A DNA stretch of 62,342 bases from an uncultured SAR116 cluster alpha proteobacterium (GCA_902516825.1 CABXZZ010000003.1:1-62342), one strand, 5' to 3'. Shown: positions 47,520-56,837, counted from the first letter of the stretch. Numbers and translations: made by a program. The notes: generated by a model from the sequence alone, not told the origin.

Positions 47520-48023
47520 TTATTTTCCGATAAATTGAACTGCTAGGAAGTCATAAAGCCCAGTTGTACCTGCGATGAATTGCTCTGCACTCTCATTAGC
47601 CAAAGGTCCAACAACTTACATACCTAAAGTATTATCGATTGTTTGTCTGGAAGGTTGGCTTATTACGATATTTATTTGTGCTATCTCGCTCAATATTTTA
47701 GTAGCACTATTGGTGAAGTTAAAAGTACTTTGTATTGTGAAACAAATTATTACATTCACATCATTGGAAATAGAACAGGTTAGACCTGCTGTTTCAGTTT
47801 TAAAGTTAAACTGAAGTTTTTCCCTCCTATCAAAGTTTTTAAGTGTCAAGAAGCCAAAATCACAGACTAAATCAAGATGAAAATATCAGCTCATCTTCTC
47901 AGAACTAATAAGATTCAGTGCAACATAATTTTAGCGTTGGTTAAATGTGAATGTTTTGCCTTCCTGCCCGAGGATCCTTTTAGAAAGAAATTATCCTACG
48001 TCGGAATTGATTTCAGATTGGCC
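47520..48023 (-). pseudogene. Decayed gene with in-frame stops only
   Basis: One minus-strand frame from 48023 to a TAA at 47520 reads like protein throughout but is broken by four stops (TAA at 47991-47993, TAA at 47931-47933, TGA at 47886-47888, TAA at 47616-47618). Between them the translation looks coding: ILGQEGKTFTFNQR, NYVALNLISSEKM, HLDLVCDFGFLTLKNFDRRE, NFTNSATKILSEIAQINI and ANESAEQFIAGTTGLYDFLA. I cannot identify the family. No frameshift is needed, and use of all-TAA/TGA stops argues against recoding. It sits in the gene-poor 47512-48074 interval, directly after the OmpA-like gene. Confidence 0.55.
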
Positions 48024-48074
48024 CTATAATGGAACAAAATATTTCTAAATAAATCTGTCAAAACTATTAGGAAA

Positions 48075-49460
48075 TTAAGTTTTTGGAGCAATCCTCTGAG
48101 TCAGTTTTAGCTCAATGCGTCTATTGCGCTGTTTTGCTTCTTCAGAATTTCTTGTATCAATAGGTTGAAATTCTCCATAACCTGCTGCAGCAAGTCGATA
48201 AGCAGGGATGCCCTTAGACCTCAAAAAACGCACAACTGAAAGTGCTCGTTCAGTTGATAAATCCCAGTTATCTCTGAAAAAGGGGTTATCAGCGATTGGG
48301 TCACTATCTGTGTGTCCTTCAATTTGAAGGACCCATGGTATATCTCTGGGTATCACTTCTTCTATTTCCAGTAATGCAGAAGCTATTTTAGCTAGTTGGT
48401 CTTTTCCAGTTTCGCTAATACCAGATCGTCCAGTCGCAAATAGAACTTCTGATTGAAATATGAAACGGTCTCCAACGACGCTTACCTCTGATCTGTTTTT
48501 CAAGACTTCTCTCAGCTGACCAAAGAATTCGGACCTAAATTTTTGAAGATCTTGAACCCGAGTTGCCAAGGCAGAATTTAATTTTTTACCCAAATCTGCT
48601 ATGGCAATTTTATCATTTATTGATTGCCTCTCTTTATCAGATAGAAGACTATTTAATTTTTGGATTTCAAGGCGAAGCGCGGCTGTGCTTGCTAATAATT
48701 TATCTATTTTTGCTTTCGCCTTATTACTAGCATTATTGGCAGATTCTAATTCCTCAGCTTTTTTAAGCAATGCCCGTTCTGCCATAAACAGTAATCTTTG
48801 TTTTTTGCTTAATTCTTCTTCATTAAGGATGTTTTGGGCATTCAAATTTTCTATTTTTGAATCCAATGTTGAAATACGCTCTTCTAGTTTCTCGGAAGTC
48901 ACAATACTCTTCTGGAGTTCAGCTTTCTGAATTTTAAATTCATACGATTTTTTTGCAAACGCATCTGCGCTGGCCGCCAGGCGAAGAATTAACTTTTCAA
49001 TCTCGTTAGATTTTTCGTCAGCAAGAGAACGTGTGCTTTCAAGGTTATCCTTTAGCTCAAATATTTGGGAGCGTAGGGAGCTAATATCTGCCTGTTGTAA
49101 GATAATTTCATTCTCTCTTTCAGATAGTTGCATCTGAAACGATGTTATCTGAGATAATAGCTGTTCATTTTTCCCCTCTAAGCTAGTTAATTGAAGATGC
49201 ACATTTGAGAGCTCAGAAGATAATTCTAAATTTGTTTCGCGTTCCATGTTGAGAAGCGAGCCAAGTTCCAGTAATTCTTTTTGAAGAGCGGTTATTCGAC
49301 TATCCTGTCCAGTAATTCGGAAAGAAAGATTAGCCTGAATAATGACAAAGACCATTAATACAAATACAAAGACCATTAATAAACTTGCAAGCGCGTCCAC
49401 AAATCCTGGCCATGTAAAATCACTTGGGCGACCGCGATTACCTAGTCGGGAAAGCGACAT
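48075..49460 (-). CDS. MotB/OmpA-family protein with long coiled coil
   Basis: A 461-residue inner-membrane protein resembling a stator anchor subunit. One membrane segment (about 18-42) contains Asp22 in FVDALASLLMVFVFVLM, placed like the ion-carrying Asp of MotB and TolR. A coiled coil of roughly 270 residues (about 50-320) follows. The C-terminal OmpA domain (about 335-455) has IEGHTDSDP, NWDLSTERA and YGEFQP motifs. The 3-base gap to the upstream MotA/ExbB-like gene shows they form a pair. Such pairs after efp-suhB are common in alphaproteobacteria; their function is not settled. It is not the flagellar MotB, which is at 24.1 kb. Confidence 0.88.
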   Translation of the reverse strand: MSLSRLGNRGRPSDFTWPGFVDALASLLMVFVFVLMVFVIIQANLSFRITGQDSRITALQKELLELGSLLNMERETNLELSSELSNVHLQLTSLEGKNEQLLSQITSFQMQLSERENEIILQQADISSLRSQIFELKDNLESTRSLADEKSNEIEKLILRLAASADAFAKKSYEFKIQKAELQKSIVTSEKLEERISTLDSKIENLNAQNILNEEELSKKQRLLFMAERALLKKAEELESANNASNKAKAKIDKLLASTAALRLEIQKLNSLLSDKERQSINDKIAIADLGKKLNSALATRVQDLQKFRSEFFGQLREVLKNRSEVSVVGDRFIFQSEVLFATGRSGISETGKDQLAKIASALLEIEEVIPRDIPWVLQIEGHTDSDPIADNPFFRDNWDLSTERALSVVRFLRSKGIPAYRLAAAGYGEFQPIDTRNSEEAKQRNRRIELKLTQRIAPKT

Positions 49461-49463
49461 ATG

Positions 49464-50519
49464 CTATTTCTCGCTTTTTATGTTGTTTGAAATCAGACGG
49501 TCTAAAGAAGTAGTAAGAGAGCGGAGATCGGTTCCAAGTGCATCCTGCTGTTCTCTCGATACATTCATAATTTGGCTTCCCAAGGTTTCAAGCCGACTAT
49601 TCAGAAGTATCAACTGGTCTCTTATTCGTTTGTCATCTGTTATTTGCTCTGATAGCAAACCTAGGTGGATATTTAGCTTGTCGAGTTGCACTTCTGTAGC
49701 TTCTCGAGATTTCTCAGAACGCTCAATCGCCCGCGCTAATTCCAACAGTGCGCGCGCTCCCTCTTCATTTAGCCCTTCCGACATTAAACTACTGCTGTTG
49801 TGAGGGTGATTTTCTTTTCCGCTTACATCATTATAGCGAGCAAATGATGACAGCCAATCCTCAACTTCATTAAAAAACCGTCCCATTGCCTGCCCTAGCT
49901 GAAGATCAAGAAAACCAAGTACCAGAGAGCCTGTTAGGCCGAAAAGAGAAGAGGAGAATGCAGTTGCCATCCCAGATAATGGCGCATCAAGGCCAGAGCG
50001 CAATTGCTCCATCATTCTATCTAGATTAGCGTTGTTGCTGCTCAGGCCATCTACTACATTTCCAACCGCTCCTATGGTCTGAAGCAATCCCCAGAAAGTT
50101 CCTAGCAACCCGAGAAATATTAAAAGTCCTATCATATATCGAGAAATTTCACGTCCTTCATCCAGTCGTGCCGCTACTCCGTCGAGAACAGACCGCAAGG
50201 ATTGTGCTGATAATTGCCGTTCATTAGTTTGGTCGGCCAGCATAACATTTACTGTTGCTAACAAAACAGGCTTTGCATTTTTTTTAGAAAGAGTACGTGT
50301 TCGCTGAACATCACTAAGCCATTTGACTTCGGGAACCAGAAGTAATACTTGCCTGAAAATATATATAATACCGATGAGCGCAGTAGCAATGATGGTGCCG
50401 TTAAGGATAGGATTTCCCATGAAGCTTGCGTAAATCTGCTCATAGAGGAAACCACATATAATAAAAAAGATGCCGAGGACGGAGATCATCCGAATAAGAA
50501 AAGAACGTGGATCCGTCAT
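49464..50519 (-). CDS. MotA/TolQ/ExbB-family channel protein
   Basis: A 351-residue membrane protein forming the channel partner of the OmpA-like protein. Hydrophobic segments lie at about 12-30, 37-57, 128-150 and 175-200. The conserved channel region is GLLIFLGLLGTFWGLLQTIGAVGN followed by APLSGMATAFSSSLFGLTGSLVLGFL. The last 100 residues are charged and helical (EGARALLELARAIERSEKSREATE), giving a cytoplasmic tail longer than in TolQ. It lies about 200 bases downstream of suhB on the same strand. An energy-coupling role across the periplasm is inferred from the family only. Confidence 0.88.
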   Translation of the reverse strand: MTDPRSFLIRMISVLGIFFIICGFLYEQIYASFMGNPILNGTIIATALIGIIYIFRQVLLLVPEVKWLSDVQRTRTLSKKNAKPVLLATVNVMLADQTNERQLSAQSLRSVLDGVAARLDEGREISRYMIGLLIFLGLLGTFWGLLQTIGAVGNVVDGLSSNNANLDRMMEQLRSGLDAPLSGMATAFSSSLFGLTGSLVLGFLDLQLGQAMGRFFNEVEDWLSSFARYNDVSGKENHPHNSSSLMSEGLNEEGARALLELARAIERSEKSREATEVQLDKLNIHLGLLSEQITDDKRIRDQLILLNSRLETLGSQIMNVSREQQDALGTDLRSLTTSLDRLISNNIKSEK

Positions 50520-50720
50520 TAATTAGTATCCTTCCTGAAAAAGATTGTGCAATGCTACACTTATTAAGCTGAGCATCATAAGTAACACTCGGGGAACTTT
50601 ACATCATAATCATGGCTGAAAACAATGGCAGGAATATGACTGAATAAATAGTATAAGCTAATACACAGTCTGAGATACTTTTTTTTAAAAAAGCAAGTTT
50701 CATTTGCGATGATTTAACAT

Positions 50721-51533
50721 TTAGGATTTTTCGGCTTTTCGTAACATTTTTAGCAAAGGGACATGCAAACCAGCATTTGTAGCAACAATATTTCCAGTAT
50801 GTAAAATAGTATCTCGCGATGAGAAGTCAGATACAAAACCACCTGCTTCTCTAACAATTAAAGCACCAGCAGCAATGTCCCATTGTTGCAAGCCATGCTC
50901 CCAGAACCCGTCATATCGGCCTGCAGCAACCCACGCAAGGTCCAACGCTGCAGACCCAAAGCAACGGATTCCAGAACATTTAGGCATCACGTGATTTAGC
51001 TGGTTGATAAAAATCGTTTCTTGCTCTGATGATGTCCTACCAATAAATGGAATACCTGTTGCAAATAATGCAGACTCAACCTTTTTGCGGCCTGAAACAC
51101 GGATTCTACGGTCATTTAAGTATGCTCCCTTACCAAGTTCAGCAAAAAAAAACTCGTCTCTTAAAGGGTCTAGAATACCAGCTGCGGTCAGTTTTTTATT
51201 TTCTAGAACAGCAATCGAGATGGCAAAATGCGGAATACCATGAAGAAAATTTGTAGTTCCATCAAGTGGGTCAATAATCCAAGTTGGTGCATTAGACGAT
51301 GTTCCTTCAACGTGACCAGTTTCCTCTAAAACCATATTCCATCCAGGACGTGCATATTCTAGCTCATCTCTTAGGGTGCGTTCGGCAGATAAATCAGCCT
51401 GACTTACGAAATCTGCAGCACCTTTCTTACTAACTTGCAAATTTTCGGCTTCTCCAAAATCGCGCATAATGCGTCTCGCAGCTTTACTTGCTGCTTTGAA
51501 TATTACATTTATAAGCGCTGATCTTAATGCCAT
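50721..51533 (-). CDS. suhB: Inositol monophosphatase family protein (SuhB)
   Basis: A 270-residue Mg2+-dependent phosphatase acting on inositol phosphates, whose SuhB members also assist ribosomal RNA antitermination. Metal-binding motifs are VLEETGHVEG, IDPLDGTTNFLHG and the later QQWDIAAGALIVREAGG. It starts six bases after the efp stop on the same strand and is followed by the channel/OmpA pair; this order is common in alphaproteobacteria. Confidence 0.93.
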   Translation of the reverse strand: MALRSALINVIFKAASKAARRIMRDFGEAENLQVSKKGAADFVSQADLSAERTLRDELEYARPGWNMVLEETGHVEGTSSNAPTWIIDPLDGTTNFLHGIPHFAISIAVLENKKLTAAGILDPLRDEFFFAELGKGAYLNDRRIRVSGRKKVESALFATGIPFIGRTSSEQETIFINQLNHVMPKCSGIRCFGSAALDLAWVAAGRYDGFWEHGLQQWDIAAGALIVREAGGFVSDFSSRDTILHTGNIVATNAGLHVPLLKMLRKAEKS

Positions 51534-51538
51534 TTGGT

Positions 51539-52105
51539 TCAGTCTTTCGCTCGTTCTACGTAGGTTGCATCTTCAATTTTAACAACAATTCTGGTTCCAG
51601 TTTCGATAAAAGGTGGTACCATAATTCTAACGCCATTATCAGCAATAGCTGGCTTATATGAAGAAGAGGCTGTTTGTCCTTTTACAACAGCATCAGCCTC
51701 TATTATTGTAACGGTGGTTTGGTCAGGCATGCTTACAGATATCGGCTCTGCGTCATACATAGAAATCGAAACCGTCATGCCATCTTGAAGAAATGCTACT
51801 GGTTCACCTATCATATCTCTCATAATGGATATTTGTTCAAATGTCTCAGAGTGCATGAATATCTGAGTATCGCCTTCTGCGTAAAGATAGGTGCATTCTA
51901 CTTCATCAAGTATGACACGCTCAACGCCTTCAGTTGCTCGAAAACGCTCATTCAACTTTGTTCCATCGCGAATATCTCGCAATTCCACTTGCGCGAAAGC
52001 TCCGCCCTTTCCGGGTTTTACATGGCTTATTTTTGATGCAACCCATAAGCGTCCATTATGGTTTATCACGTTGCCTGGTTTTATCGAGTTACCATTAATT
52101 TTCAT
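51539..52105 (-). CDS. efp: Translation elongation factor P
   Basis: This factor rescues ribosomes stalled at polyproline. The 188-residue protein has the three-domain layout. The tip-loop lysine that would be modified lies at K33 in HVKPGKGGAFAQV. FRATEGVERV and the C-terminal VPPFIETGTRIVV are typical. Loop modification enzymes are not encoded nearby. It is the first gene of the efp-suhB pair, and the preceding gene tkt is on the same strand upstream, 63 bases away. Confidence 0.96.
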   Translation of the reverse strand: MKINGNSIKPGNVINHNGRLWVASKISHVKPGKGGAFAQVELRDIRDGTKLNERFRATEGVERVILDEVECTYLYAEGDTQIFMHSETFEQISIMRDMIGEPVAFLQDGMTVSISMYDAEPISVSMPDQTTVTIIEADAVVKGQTASSSYKPAIADNGVRIMVPPFIETGTRIVVKIEDATYVERAKD

Positions 52106-52168
52106 AAATAGTCCTTCTTAGCTCTGCATTTAACTGTCCGGTTATCTGCTGCAGTCATAAAATGCTGA

Positions 52169-54157
52169 CTATGGGTGTTTAAGCTGATTTTGGGCTAAGT
52201 CAATGATTGCTTGAGTTGTTATGCCAAAATGTTCGTATAGCTCACTAGCAGGAGCAGAAGCGCCAAACCCGTTCATACCCAAAAAATGACCTTGTGAGCC
52301 AATTGCTTTTGACCAACCTGCCTCCAGACCTGCTTCAACAGCAATAATCACGTCAGCTTCTCCTCGCAAATTTTCGATGAAAGTAGCATCTTGTTGTAAC
52401 AGCCGATCGAGACACGGCACAGAAACTAATCTGGTTGGGATACCATGTGCTTCTAACTGAATGCGTGCTTCCTCTGCTAACATTACTTCAGAACCACTTG
52501 CCATCAAAGTTACCATCGGGGATTTGCTAGCCTCACGAAGAATATATCCACCAGTTGCAGATAGGTTATCGGAGTTTTCCTCCAAGCGGAGCTGCGGTAG
52601 CCCTTGCCGTGAGAGCGCTAATATAGAAGGCGAATTTTGTGATAGACAGGCTAATTCCCAAGCTTCTGCTGTTTCTATAATGTCGCATGGCCGGAATACA
52701 TCAAGATTAGGTATCACGCGCAAGGAAGCTAAATGTTCCACAGGTTGATGAGTTGGACCATCTTCACCAAGACCAATACTATCATGGGTCATTACATAAA
52801 TCACTTTCTGCTGCATTAAAGCTGAGAGGCGGATTGCTGGCCTACAGTAATCTGTAAATACTAAAAAGGTACCGCCAAACGGCGTTACACCGCCATGCAG
52901 TGCAAGTCCGTTCATGGCAGATGCCATTGCGTGTTCCCTCACGCCATAATGAACATATCGCCCTAAATAATCTGAGCTTGAGAAAATCGTATGTTCCGCG
53001 ACTTTAGTATTGTTGGAGCCGGTGAGGTCAGCAGAGCCACCAAATAAGGATGGATATACTGGTAACAGTGCCTCAATCGATTTCTGACTTGCAACTCTGG
53101 TCGCAACTTTCTGAGGTTCGGCAATCAATTGGGTTTTAAAGTCTGATATCGCACGATGAATATCTGCTTTATCATCGTCATTCAGCCGCTTTTTGAGGGT
53201 GGCACCATTTAAATCTGAATGGACGCGTTTTTCCCATTCAGCGCATAGACTTTCGCCCTTAGAGCCGATATCCCGCCAATCGGAAAGAATTTCATCTGGA
53301 ACAAAAAATGGCTCATACTCCCAGTCTAGCAATTTTCTCGTGAGGGCAATTTCCTGACTGCCAAGAGGTGCTCCATGAACTTTAGCGGTACCTCCACGAT
53401 TTGGAGAGCCGTATCCTATCTGTGTTTTACATCGAATGAGAGATGGTTTTGTTAGGTTAAGTTTTGCTTCGTTGATGGCTTCGTTAATTTGTTTTTGATT
53501 ATGCCCATCACACTCCATCACTTGCCAGCCATATGAAAGAAAACGCTGTTTTATATCATCTGAAGTGGTGATATCTGTACTTCCATCGATTGAAATCCCA
53601 TTATCATCAAAAAGCACAATAAGTTTGCCCAGTTTTAAATGTCCTGCAAATGAAGCAGCTTCATGGCTAATGCCTTCCATTAAGCATCCATCTCCTGCAA
53701 TAACGTAGCTCATATGATCAACAAGATCATCCCCGAATTCGGCGTTCAGATGTCGTTCAGCCATTGCGAATCCAACAGCATTAGCAAAACCTTGTCCCAA
53801 TGGGCCTGTAGTCGTCTCAATACCTTTAGCATGACCAAATTCAGGATGACCTGCAGCCTTTGAGCCGAGTTGGCGGAAATTTTGGATTTCTTTAAGACTC
53901 ATATCAGAGTAGCCTGTAAGAAATAAAAGGGAATACAAAAGCATAGAGCCATGGCCGGCTGATAGGATAAATCTATCTCTGTCAGGCCATTCTGGGTTTT
54001 TAGCAGAAAATTTTAGATGATTTGAATATAAAACAGTCGCAACGTCTGCCATACCCATCGGCATTCCAGGATGTCCCGAATTTGCTGCTTCTACAGCATC
54101 CATGGAAAGAGCACGAATGGCATTAGCCATTGCATTTGATTTAGCAGAATTACTCAT
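52169..54157 (-). CDS. tkt: Transketolase
   Basis: A thiamine-diphosphate enzyme that exchanges two-carbon units in the pentose phosphate pathway and gluconeogenesis, complementing the zwf/pgl pair seen at the window start. The 662-residue length is normal. N-terminal blocks are ANSGHPGMPMGMADVATVL, the ThDP motif GDGCLMEGISHEAASFAGHL, and GATLKK; the pyrimidine domain has YVHYGVREHAMASAMNG and HDSIGLGEDGPTHQPVEHLAS. It is divergent from the coiled-coil/zapA operon. Confidence 0.96.
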   Translation of the reverse strand: MSNSAKSNAMANAIRALSMDAVEAANSGHPGMPMGMADVATVLYSNHLKFSAKNPEWPDRDRFILSAGHGSMLLYSLLFLTGYSDMSLKEIQNFRQLGSKAAGHPEFGHAKGIETTTGPLGQGFANAVGFAMAERHLNAEFGDDLVDHMSYVIAGDGCLMEGISHEAASFAGHLKLGKLIVLFDDNGISIDGSTDITTSDDIKQRFLSYGWQVMECDGHNQKQINEAINEAKLNLTKPSLIRCKTQIGYGSPNRGGTAKVHGAPLGSQEIALTRKLLDWEYEPFFVPDEILSDWRDIGSKGESLCAEWEKRVHSDLNGATLKKRLNDDDKADIHRAISDFKTQLIAEPQKVATRVASQKSIEALLPVYPSLFGGSADLTGSNNTKVAEHTIFSSSDYLGRYVHYGVREHAMASAMNGLALHGGVTPFGGTFLVFTDYCRPAIRLSALMQQKVIYVMTHDSIGLGEDGPTHQPVEHLASLRVIPNLDVFRPCDIIETAEAWELACLSQNSPSILALSRQGLPQLRLEENSDNLSATGGYILREASKSPMVTLMASGSEVMLAEEARIQLEAHGIPTRLVSVPCLDRLLQQDATFIENLRGEADVIIAVEAGLEAGWSKAIGSQGHFLGMNGFGASAPASELYEHFGITTQAIIDLAQNQLKHP

Positions 54158-54428
54158 CGCAAAAATTTCCTTGTATATATCTTTAGGTGTATTGAATCAA
54201 TACTTGATGGTTTTTCTGGAAAATGCCCGATTTAGCAGGTAGCCGTCAAATGCTAGTTTGCTTTAAGTCACGAAAAAACGAATTATAATACAAAACAATG
54301 CGCGATTACTCTTATAAAAAGCTTTTCTCTATGATAAGGTCATTACGCAACTAATTGTGGTATTTATTTTTTTGTTGAAACCAGATACGCTTATCTCACA
54401 AACTGGAACAAGGTTTTTTGGATTCCAA

Positions 54429-54698
54429 ATGAATGAAATTGAACGAGCATTAGGAAGGCTTAATAAAGCCATAGATCATTTGAAAGATAAGTTGGATAAT
54501 AGTATGTCCGCTTCGTTTCTAGATGACACAGAAGATGTAGCAAGCGTCCATGCGAACGCGCAAGAGGTTGACCTTTCTGAATTGAGGTCCTTAAAAAGTC
54601 AAATTTCTAAAGCCATACCTTTGATGGAGCAATTAATATCAGAGATAGATGAAGCCCCTGACAATATTGCAGCAGAGTCCAAAAAAGACCATCAGTGA
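54429..54698 (+). CDS. Small coiled-coil protein upstream of zapA (DUF4164-like)
   Basis: An 89-residue helical protein from the ATG at 54429, with MNEIERALGRLNKAIDHLKDKLD as a heptad-like opening and a second helix LRSLKSQISKAIPLMEQLISEID. The longer frame from a GTG at 54357 has a low-complexity N-terminus and is not preferred. Similar small proteins lie just before zapA in other alphaproteobacteria. It overlaps the potential GTG start of zapA, so the two are probably co-translated. Function unknown; a cell-division role is suggested only by position. Confidence 0.7.
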   Translation: MNEIERALGRLNKAIDHLKDKLDNSMSASFLDDTEDVASVHANAQEVDLSELRSLKSQISKAIPLMEQLISEIDEAPDNIAAESKKDHQ

Positions 54699-54709
54699 GG
54701 AGAAAGGTG

Positions 54710-55081
54710 ATGAGCCAATCAAATGTAACAGTGCGAATTAATGGTCAACCTTATCAGATGGGGTGCGATGCAGGGCAGGAATCTCACATTGAGGAAATGG
54801 GTCGAAACGTCGATGCAATCGTGCAACAGCTTGTTGGTTCTGTGGGACAAATTGGTGATGCAAGATTGTTAGCAATGGCTGGGCTTATTTTATCTGATCA
54901 AGTTCAAACAGCAAACCATCAGGCTAGTTTGGTCGCAACACACGACCCTCACAGTTTCACCGATGACCCAGCAACAGCTCAAAAAGAAAATACTGTAACG
55001 CTAACTGTAGAGCAGATGGATAATCTTGTTAATCAAATAACAAAAATGGCTCAGACAATAGAGTATCTTGCAGAATCTTAA
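54710..55081 (+). CDS. zapA: Cell division protein ZapA
   Basis: ZapA stabilises FtsZ filaments at mid-cell. I choose the ATG at 54710, with GGAGAAAGG upstream, over a GTG at 54695, giving 123 residues. The globular N-terminal domain (VTVRINGQPYQMGCDAGQESHIEEM) is followed by the helix ARLLAMAGLILSDQV, and the C-terminal helix (LTVEQMDNLVNQITKMAQTIEYL) makes the tetramer coil. The 6S RNA gene follows, as in many proteobacteria. Confidence 0.9.
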   Translation: MSQSNVTVRINGQPYQMGCDAGQESHIEEMGRNVDAIVQQLVGSVGQIGDARLLAMAGLILSDQVQTANHQASLVATHDPHSFTDDPATAQKENTVTLTVEQMDNLVNQITKMAQTIEYLAES

Positions 55082-55094
55082 GAGTAGGAGTAGA

Positions 55095-55265
55095 AACTCA
55101 AGTGATAGCTGGATAGTTCGCCAGGCTTTTCAATCCCTGGGACCATAATCTTCTGTCGGGAGTCGCCGCTGAGGAAGTTGAGGCTTTTTTATGTGATGCC
55201 CACCTGTTTAACAGGTCACAGAGGATGAAATCAAACCAGCGGCTTTTCTGGCTATCACCACTGGT
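55095..55265 (+). ncRNA. ssrS: 6S RNA (ssrS)
   Basis: This RNA mimics an open promoter and binds the main sigma-70 polymerase holoenzyme. The gene lies between zapA and the 5-FCL gene, the standard place in proteobacteria. A perfect 8-bp closing stem GTGATAGC (55102-55109) / GCTATCAC (55251-55258) encloses about 140 bases of purine-rich, internally paired sequence with an ACCTGTTTAACAGGT hairpin near the 3' side. The exact ends are uncertain by about 10 bases. No protein frame fits this 320-base stretch. Confidence 0.8.
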
Positions 55266-55402
55266 GTTTTGGGTGTCACTTAAATAAAGTTTGATGATTA
55301 TGTCTAATTTAATTTAGATGTCTGAAATCGCTTGATACGGCCTGTATCAGCAAAAATTGGTTAGCATTGGCCTCAAATAAATGTTGGTTACAGGAAATAG
55401 CG

Positions 55403-55987
55403 ATGGATCACTCACAAATCTCTCTTTGGAAGCAGCAGGTAAGAAAAGAGGCAAAACAGGTTAGGAGATACCTCCATGCAAACCAGCAAAAAATCGCAGC
55501 ACAAAAACTACGAAGGTTTGCTTCTGACCTCATCGAACTATTTAATTGTTCCATAGTTGGCGGTTTTCATCCTATCTTTTCTGAAATCGATGTTGTTCCA
55601 TTAATGAGAGTATTAGCTGATAAACAATGCCAATTATGCCTTCCAGTGACTCCTAATAAACCTGGTGAATTGAGTTTTCGGTCTTACATTCCTGGCCAAA
55701 AATTAGAGACAGGTCCTCTAAATACCTGGCATCCTGATGCAAGCTCACGGCAGCTTGCACCCGGACTTATACTTTTGCCGTTACTTGCCTTCGATGCACG
55801 ATGCAATAGGCTTGGATATGGCGGTGGATACTATGACAGAACAATTAAAAAATTTCGTGAATCTCAAGTTTATGTGAAAGTTGTAGGGGTTGCTTATTCT
55901 GGTCAACAAGTTGATAAAGTTCCTACAAATTCAACGGATGAGCCCATGGATGGCGTGTTAACTCCTGCAGGAATAATGCTACGTTGA
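55403..55987 (+). CDS. 5-formyltetrahydrofolate cyclo-ligase
   Basis: This enzyme converts 5-formyl-THF to 5,10-methenyl-THF using ATP and recycles the folate. I start it at the ATG at 55403, preceded by AGGAAA, rather than a TTG at 55367, giving 194 residues. Conserved blocks are KQQVRKEAKQVRR at the start, the substrate loop FHPIFSEIDVVPLM, and the C-terminal LLPLLAFDARCNRLGYGGGYYDR with the ATP-binding glycines. In E. coli the homologue ygfA is likewise next to ssrS and the two are often co-transcribed. Confidence 0.93.
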   Translation: MDHSQISLWKQQVRKEAKQVRRYLHANQQKIAAQKLRRFASDLIELFNCSIVGGFHPIFSEIDVVPLMRVLADKQCQLCLPVTPNKPGELSFRSYIPGQKLETGPLNTWHPDASSRQLAPGLILLPLLAFDARCNRLGYGGGYYDRTIKKFRESQVYVKVVGVAYSGQQVDKVPTNSTDEPMDGVLTPAGIMLR

Positions 55988-56021
55988 TACCATGTGTGTA
56001 ACGAAAGTAGAAAGCCTGAAC

Positions 56022-56837
56022 ATGCGAATTTTATTTCTTGGTGATATTGTAGGACGTCAGGCAAGAGGAGACGTCATCGCCGAAACAGCAACTCTTAAAA
56101 ACAATATTGCATGTGATTTTGTCATTACTAATTGTGAGAATTCAGCGGGTGGGTTTGGTGTAACACCTGATATTTGCAACGCGTTATTTGAGGCTGGAAT
56201 TGACGTTCTTACAAGCGGTAATCATATTTGGGACAAATCAGAGATTTCTAGCTATATTAAACATCAGCCAAGATTACTTCGGCCGGCAAATATGAAAGAG
56301 GGCTTTCCTGGCGCTGGTCTTGTTATAGTATCAGATAAGCAGGGTAGGCGTCTCGCCGTACTTAACGTAATCACTAACCTTTTTATGGCAGATTATTTAA
56401 ATGTATTTTCTGCTCTTGATGACTGTCTTGATAAAATAAAGCTAGGACAGGATGTCGAGGCTATTTTTGTTGACGTACACGGAGAGGCAACCTCTGAGAA
56501 AATGGCAATAGGTCATTATTTAGATGGACGTGTTTCTTGTGTAGTTGGAACACACACTCATGTACCAACCGCAGATCATCATATTCTTGAAAACGGCACA
56601 GCATACCAAACAGACGCTGGCATGTGCGGCGATTATAATTCTGTAATTGGAATGAATAAAGAAGTGGCAACAGATAGGTTTCGTAAACAGGATTCTGGTC
56701 GATTGAGTGTCGCAACAGGCGAGTCAACATTATGTGGTGTAGTAGTTGAAATAGATGATAAGACAGGACTTGCAATTTCGATTAATCCGTTCCGAAAGGG
56801 AGGCAGATTACAACAAACAATCTGTTTTGATGATTAA
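56022..56837 (+). CDS. YmdB/TIGR00282-family metallophosphoesterase
   Basis: A cytosolic metal-dependent phosphoesterase, related to YmdB of Bacillus, which acts on cyclic nucleotides. I start it at the ATG at 56022 (MRILFLGDIVGRQARG), where family proteins begin; an upstream ATG at 55992 would add ten residues. The 271-residue protein has GDIVG, TNCENSAGGFG, TSGNHIWDKSEI, VDVHGEATSEK and GTHTHVPTADHHIL as metal-binding blocks. It follows the 5-FCL gene at about 35 bases, so one transcript is likely. Confidence 0.9.
   Translation: MRILFLGDIVGRQARGDVIAETATLKNNIACDFVITNCENSAGGFGVTPDICNALFEAGIDVLTSGNHIWDKSEISSYIKHQPRLLRPANMKEGFPGAGLVIVSDKQGRRLAVLNVITNLFMADYLNVFSALDDCLDKIKLGQDVEAIFVDVHGEATSEKMAIGHYLDGRVSCVVGTHTHVPTADHHILENGTAYQTDAGMCGDYNSVIGMNKEVATDRFRKQDSGRLSVATGESTLCGVVVEIDDKTGLAISINPFRKGGRLQQTICFDD

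Noticed and set aside
47793-47821. Hairpin plus T run as terminator of the ABC exporter gene
   Set aside because: The 8-bp stem TTCAGTTT/AAACTGAA is AT-rich and lies about 280 bases after the gene, inside the decayed frame; too weak to call.
48075-50519. ZorA/ZorB-like pair, suggesting a Zorya anti-phage system
   Set aside because: The pair has the right general architecture, but no ZorC, ZorD or ZorE-type gene is nearby, and it sits in conserved core synteny with efp and suhB.
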